Below, piece by piece: positions 63,363-64,000 of a DNA stretch of 64,000 nucleotides (position 1 is its first letter; every line of letters starts with the position of its first letter). The notes under the pieces are model-generated. The model had not been told where the DNA came from, did no database searches, and saw only the letters and a list, made by a program, of their open reading frames with translations. The stretch is from positions 20,918 through 84,917 of the forward strand of contig JAQWIW010000020.1 in the NCBI GenBank assembly GCA_029248665.1, read 5' to 3'. The translations under genes were made by a program, and so were the position numbers. The stretch comes from Opitutia bacterium (lineage in GTDB: Bacteria; Verrucomicrobiota; Verrucomicrobiia; Opitutales; Coraliomargaritaceae).

Positions 63363-64000
63363 TGTTGTTTGAATTATAATTAAAAAGGTTTTTCGACAAA
63401 GCAGTGATGTCAGTGAAAATAAAATTTGAATCGGTGCTTTCTTTCAAGTCTTGAACGGAATGGGTGCCTGTTGCCACTAAATAGACGGGCATTTCCACAG
63501 CAATACCAGTTTCCCAATCAAAAGGGGAATCGCCGATTAGGCATGTTTCTGAGATGTCAGCACCTAATGATTTTAAAATATGTTGGGTAAATTCAGGGCT
63601 GGGTTTTCGGTAGGCGGTATCTTCCGCACCTAGGGTACAGTCAAAATAATGATCGATCTTTAGGTGCTCAAGAGTACTTCGTGCATGTGAGCCGATTTTA
63701 TTGGTAAAGACGGCCATTTGCATCCCATCAGACTTGAGCTGTTCTAAAAACTCAATCACTCCAGGCAGGATAAATACTTCATCCATCATAATCGTTTCGA
63801 AGTGCTCTTTAAATAAAGTAAGCAAGGTCTCCAGTTCGGCATTATCAAAAAGTCGTGTCAAGGTAAGGCGGATGGATCCACCGACTGCTTTTTTGACTTT
63901 ATTAAATGAGCTTTCCTTGAGCCCCAAATGTCTTTGTACGTGATTGACCGATTTATGTATTGCACCGAATTGGTCAATTAGTGTGCCATCTAAGTCAAAA
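63355..64000 (-). CDS. HAD-superfamily phosphatase (second of the pair), 5' end beyond window
   Basis: The frame is open to the right edge. On the minus strand it reads FDLDGTLIDQ at the very edge, which is motif I, so only a few N-terminal residues are missing. A TTG near 63927 could pass for a start, but it lies after motif I. Motif II VFTNK, RKPSPEF with the motif III lysine, and GDSPFDWETG as motif IV follow. It is similar to the neighbouring HAD gene throughout and overlaps it by 8 bases. Confidence 0.88.
   Translation of the reverse strand, partial: FDLDGTLIDQFGAIHKSVNHVQRHLGLKESSFNKVKKAVGGSIRLTLTRLFDNAELETLLTLFKEHFETIMMDEVFILPGVIEFLEQLKSDGMQMAVFTNKIGSHARSTLEHLKIDHYFDCTLGAEDTAYRKPSPEFTQHILKSLGADISETCLIGDSPFDWETGIAVEMPVYLVATGTHSVQDLKESTDSNFIFTDITALSKNLFNYNSNNNE

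Noticed and set aside
1..64000. tRNA, rRNA, CRISPR, insertion sequences, prophage or integron
   Set aside because: I looked at all intergenic regions and found no cloverleaf, no regularly spaced repeats, no transposase or integrase, and no terminal inverted repeats.

Overview
The window is a compact, A+T-rich bacterial chromosome segment from an aerobic, LPS-bearing, diderm heterotroph. The style of IF3, the acidic conserved unknowns, a TIGR03790-type exported protein, a signal-peptide NiSOD and the TPMT-type methyltransferase point to the PVC superphylum, most likely Verrucomicrobiota, class Opitutae (inference). About 66 protein genes are visible, nearly all complete. I found no rRNA, tRNA, insertion sequence, prophage, integron or CRISPR array, so this reads as core chromosome rather than an accessory island.

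Layout. 1-2.6 kb: leuC (cut by the window edge)-leuD, then a first ExbB/ExbD pair and a TPMT-like methyltransferase. 2.7-6.2 kb: an acidic unknown, pyrD, and lipA-lipB. 6.2-11.5 kb: topoisomerase IV genes parC and parE, with an opposite-strand nickel superoxide dismutase gene between them, and an SPFH/prohibitin gene. 11.6-17.5 kb: queG, DUF805, pdxA, an unknown, an A-type Fe-S carrier, infC with a structured leader, and a TIGR03790 exported protein. 17.6-21.6 kb: cysC-cysD-cysN and lpxB. 21.6-24.9 kb: hemF-hemE-hemG. 25-28 kb: SDR, ybaB, recR, fbaA. 28-30.4 kb: LolC/E-LolD transporter and a DciA-like gene. 30.4-34.2 kb: a possible small RNA ending at a strong terminator, rpsA, and two methyltransferase genes. 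34.2-41 kb: a YwlE-like phosphatase, purD, mpl, trxA, a small unknown, scpA, lptD. 41-49 kb: glgB and the 2-oxoglutarate dehydrogenase operon sucA-sucB-lpdA. 49-56.5 kb: a SUI1-type factor, pyruvate carboxylase, and pfkB-tmk-holB-SRAP. 56.6-64 kb: a second TolQ/TolR/TonB set, an L,D-transpeptidase, asd, ispA, two unknowns and two tandem HAD phosphatases.

Functionally these genes cover leucine, pyrimidine, purine, aspartate-family, isoprenoid, heme, lipoate, pyridoxal and PAPS synthesis. They also cover gluconeogenesis/anaplerosis (fbaA, pyc), a lipoylated TCA-cycle complex (LipA/LipB modify SucB), outer-membrane biogenesis (LpxB, LptD, Lol), wall recycling (Mpl, L,D-transpeptidase), DNA replication and repair (DciA, HolB, ParC/E, RecR, SRAP) and translation (IF3, S1, SUI1). 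The three heme enzymes are the oxygen-dependent types, which fits an aerobe that also secretes a NiSOD.

The most notable signals are an almost complete lack of Shine-Dalgarno motifs, hairpins just upstream of rpsA and infC, a candidate ~90-nt RNA before rpsA, a hairpin terminator embedded in the 3' end of mpl, and NiSOD nested between parE and parC. I did not find a convincing undescribed multi-gene system; the strongest novelty candidates are the regulatory RNAs and several conserved unknowns.
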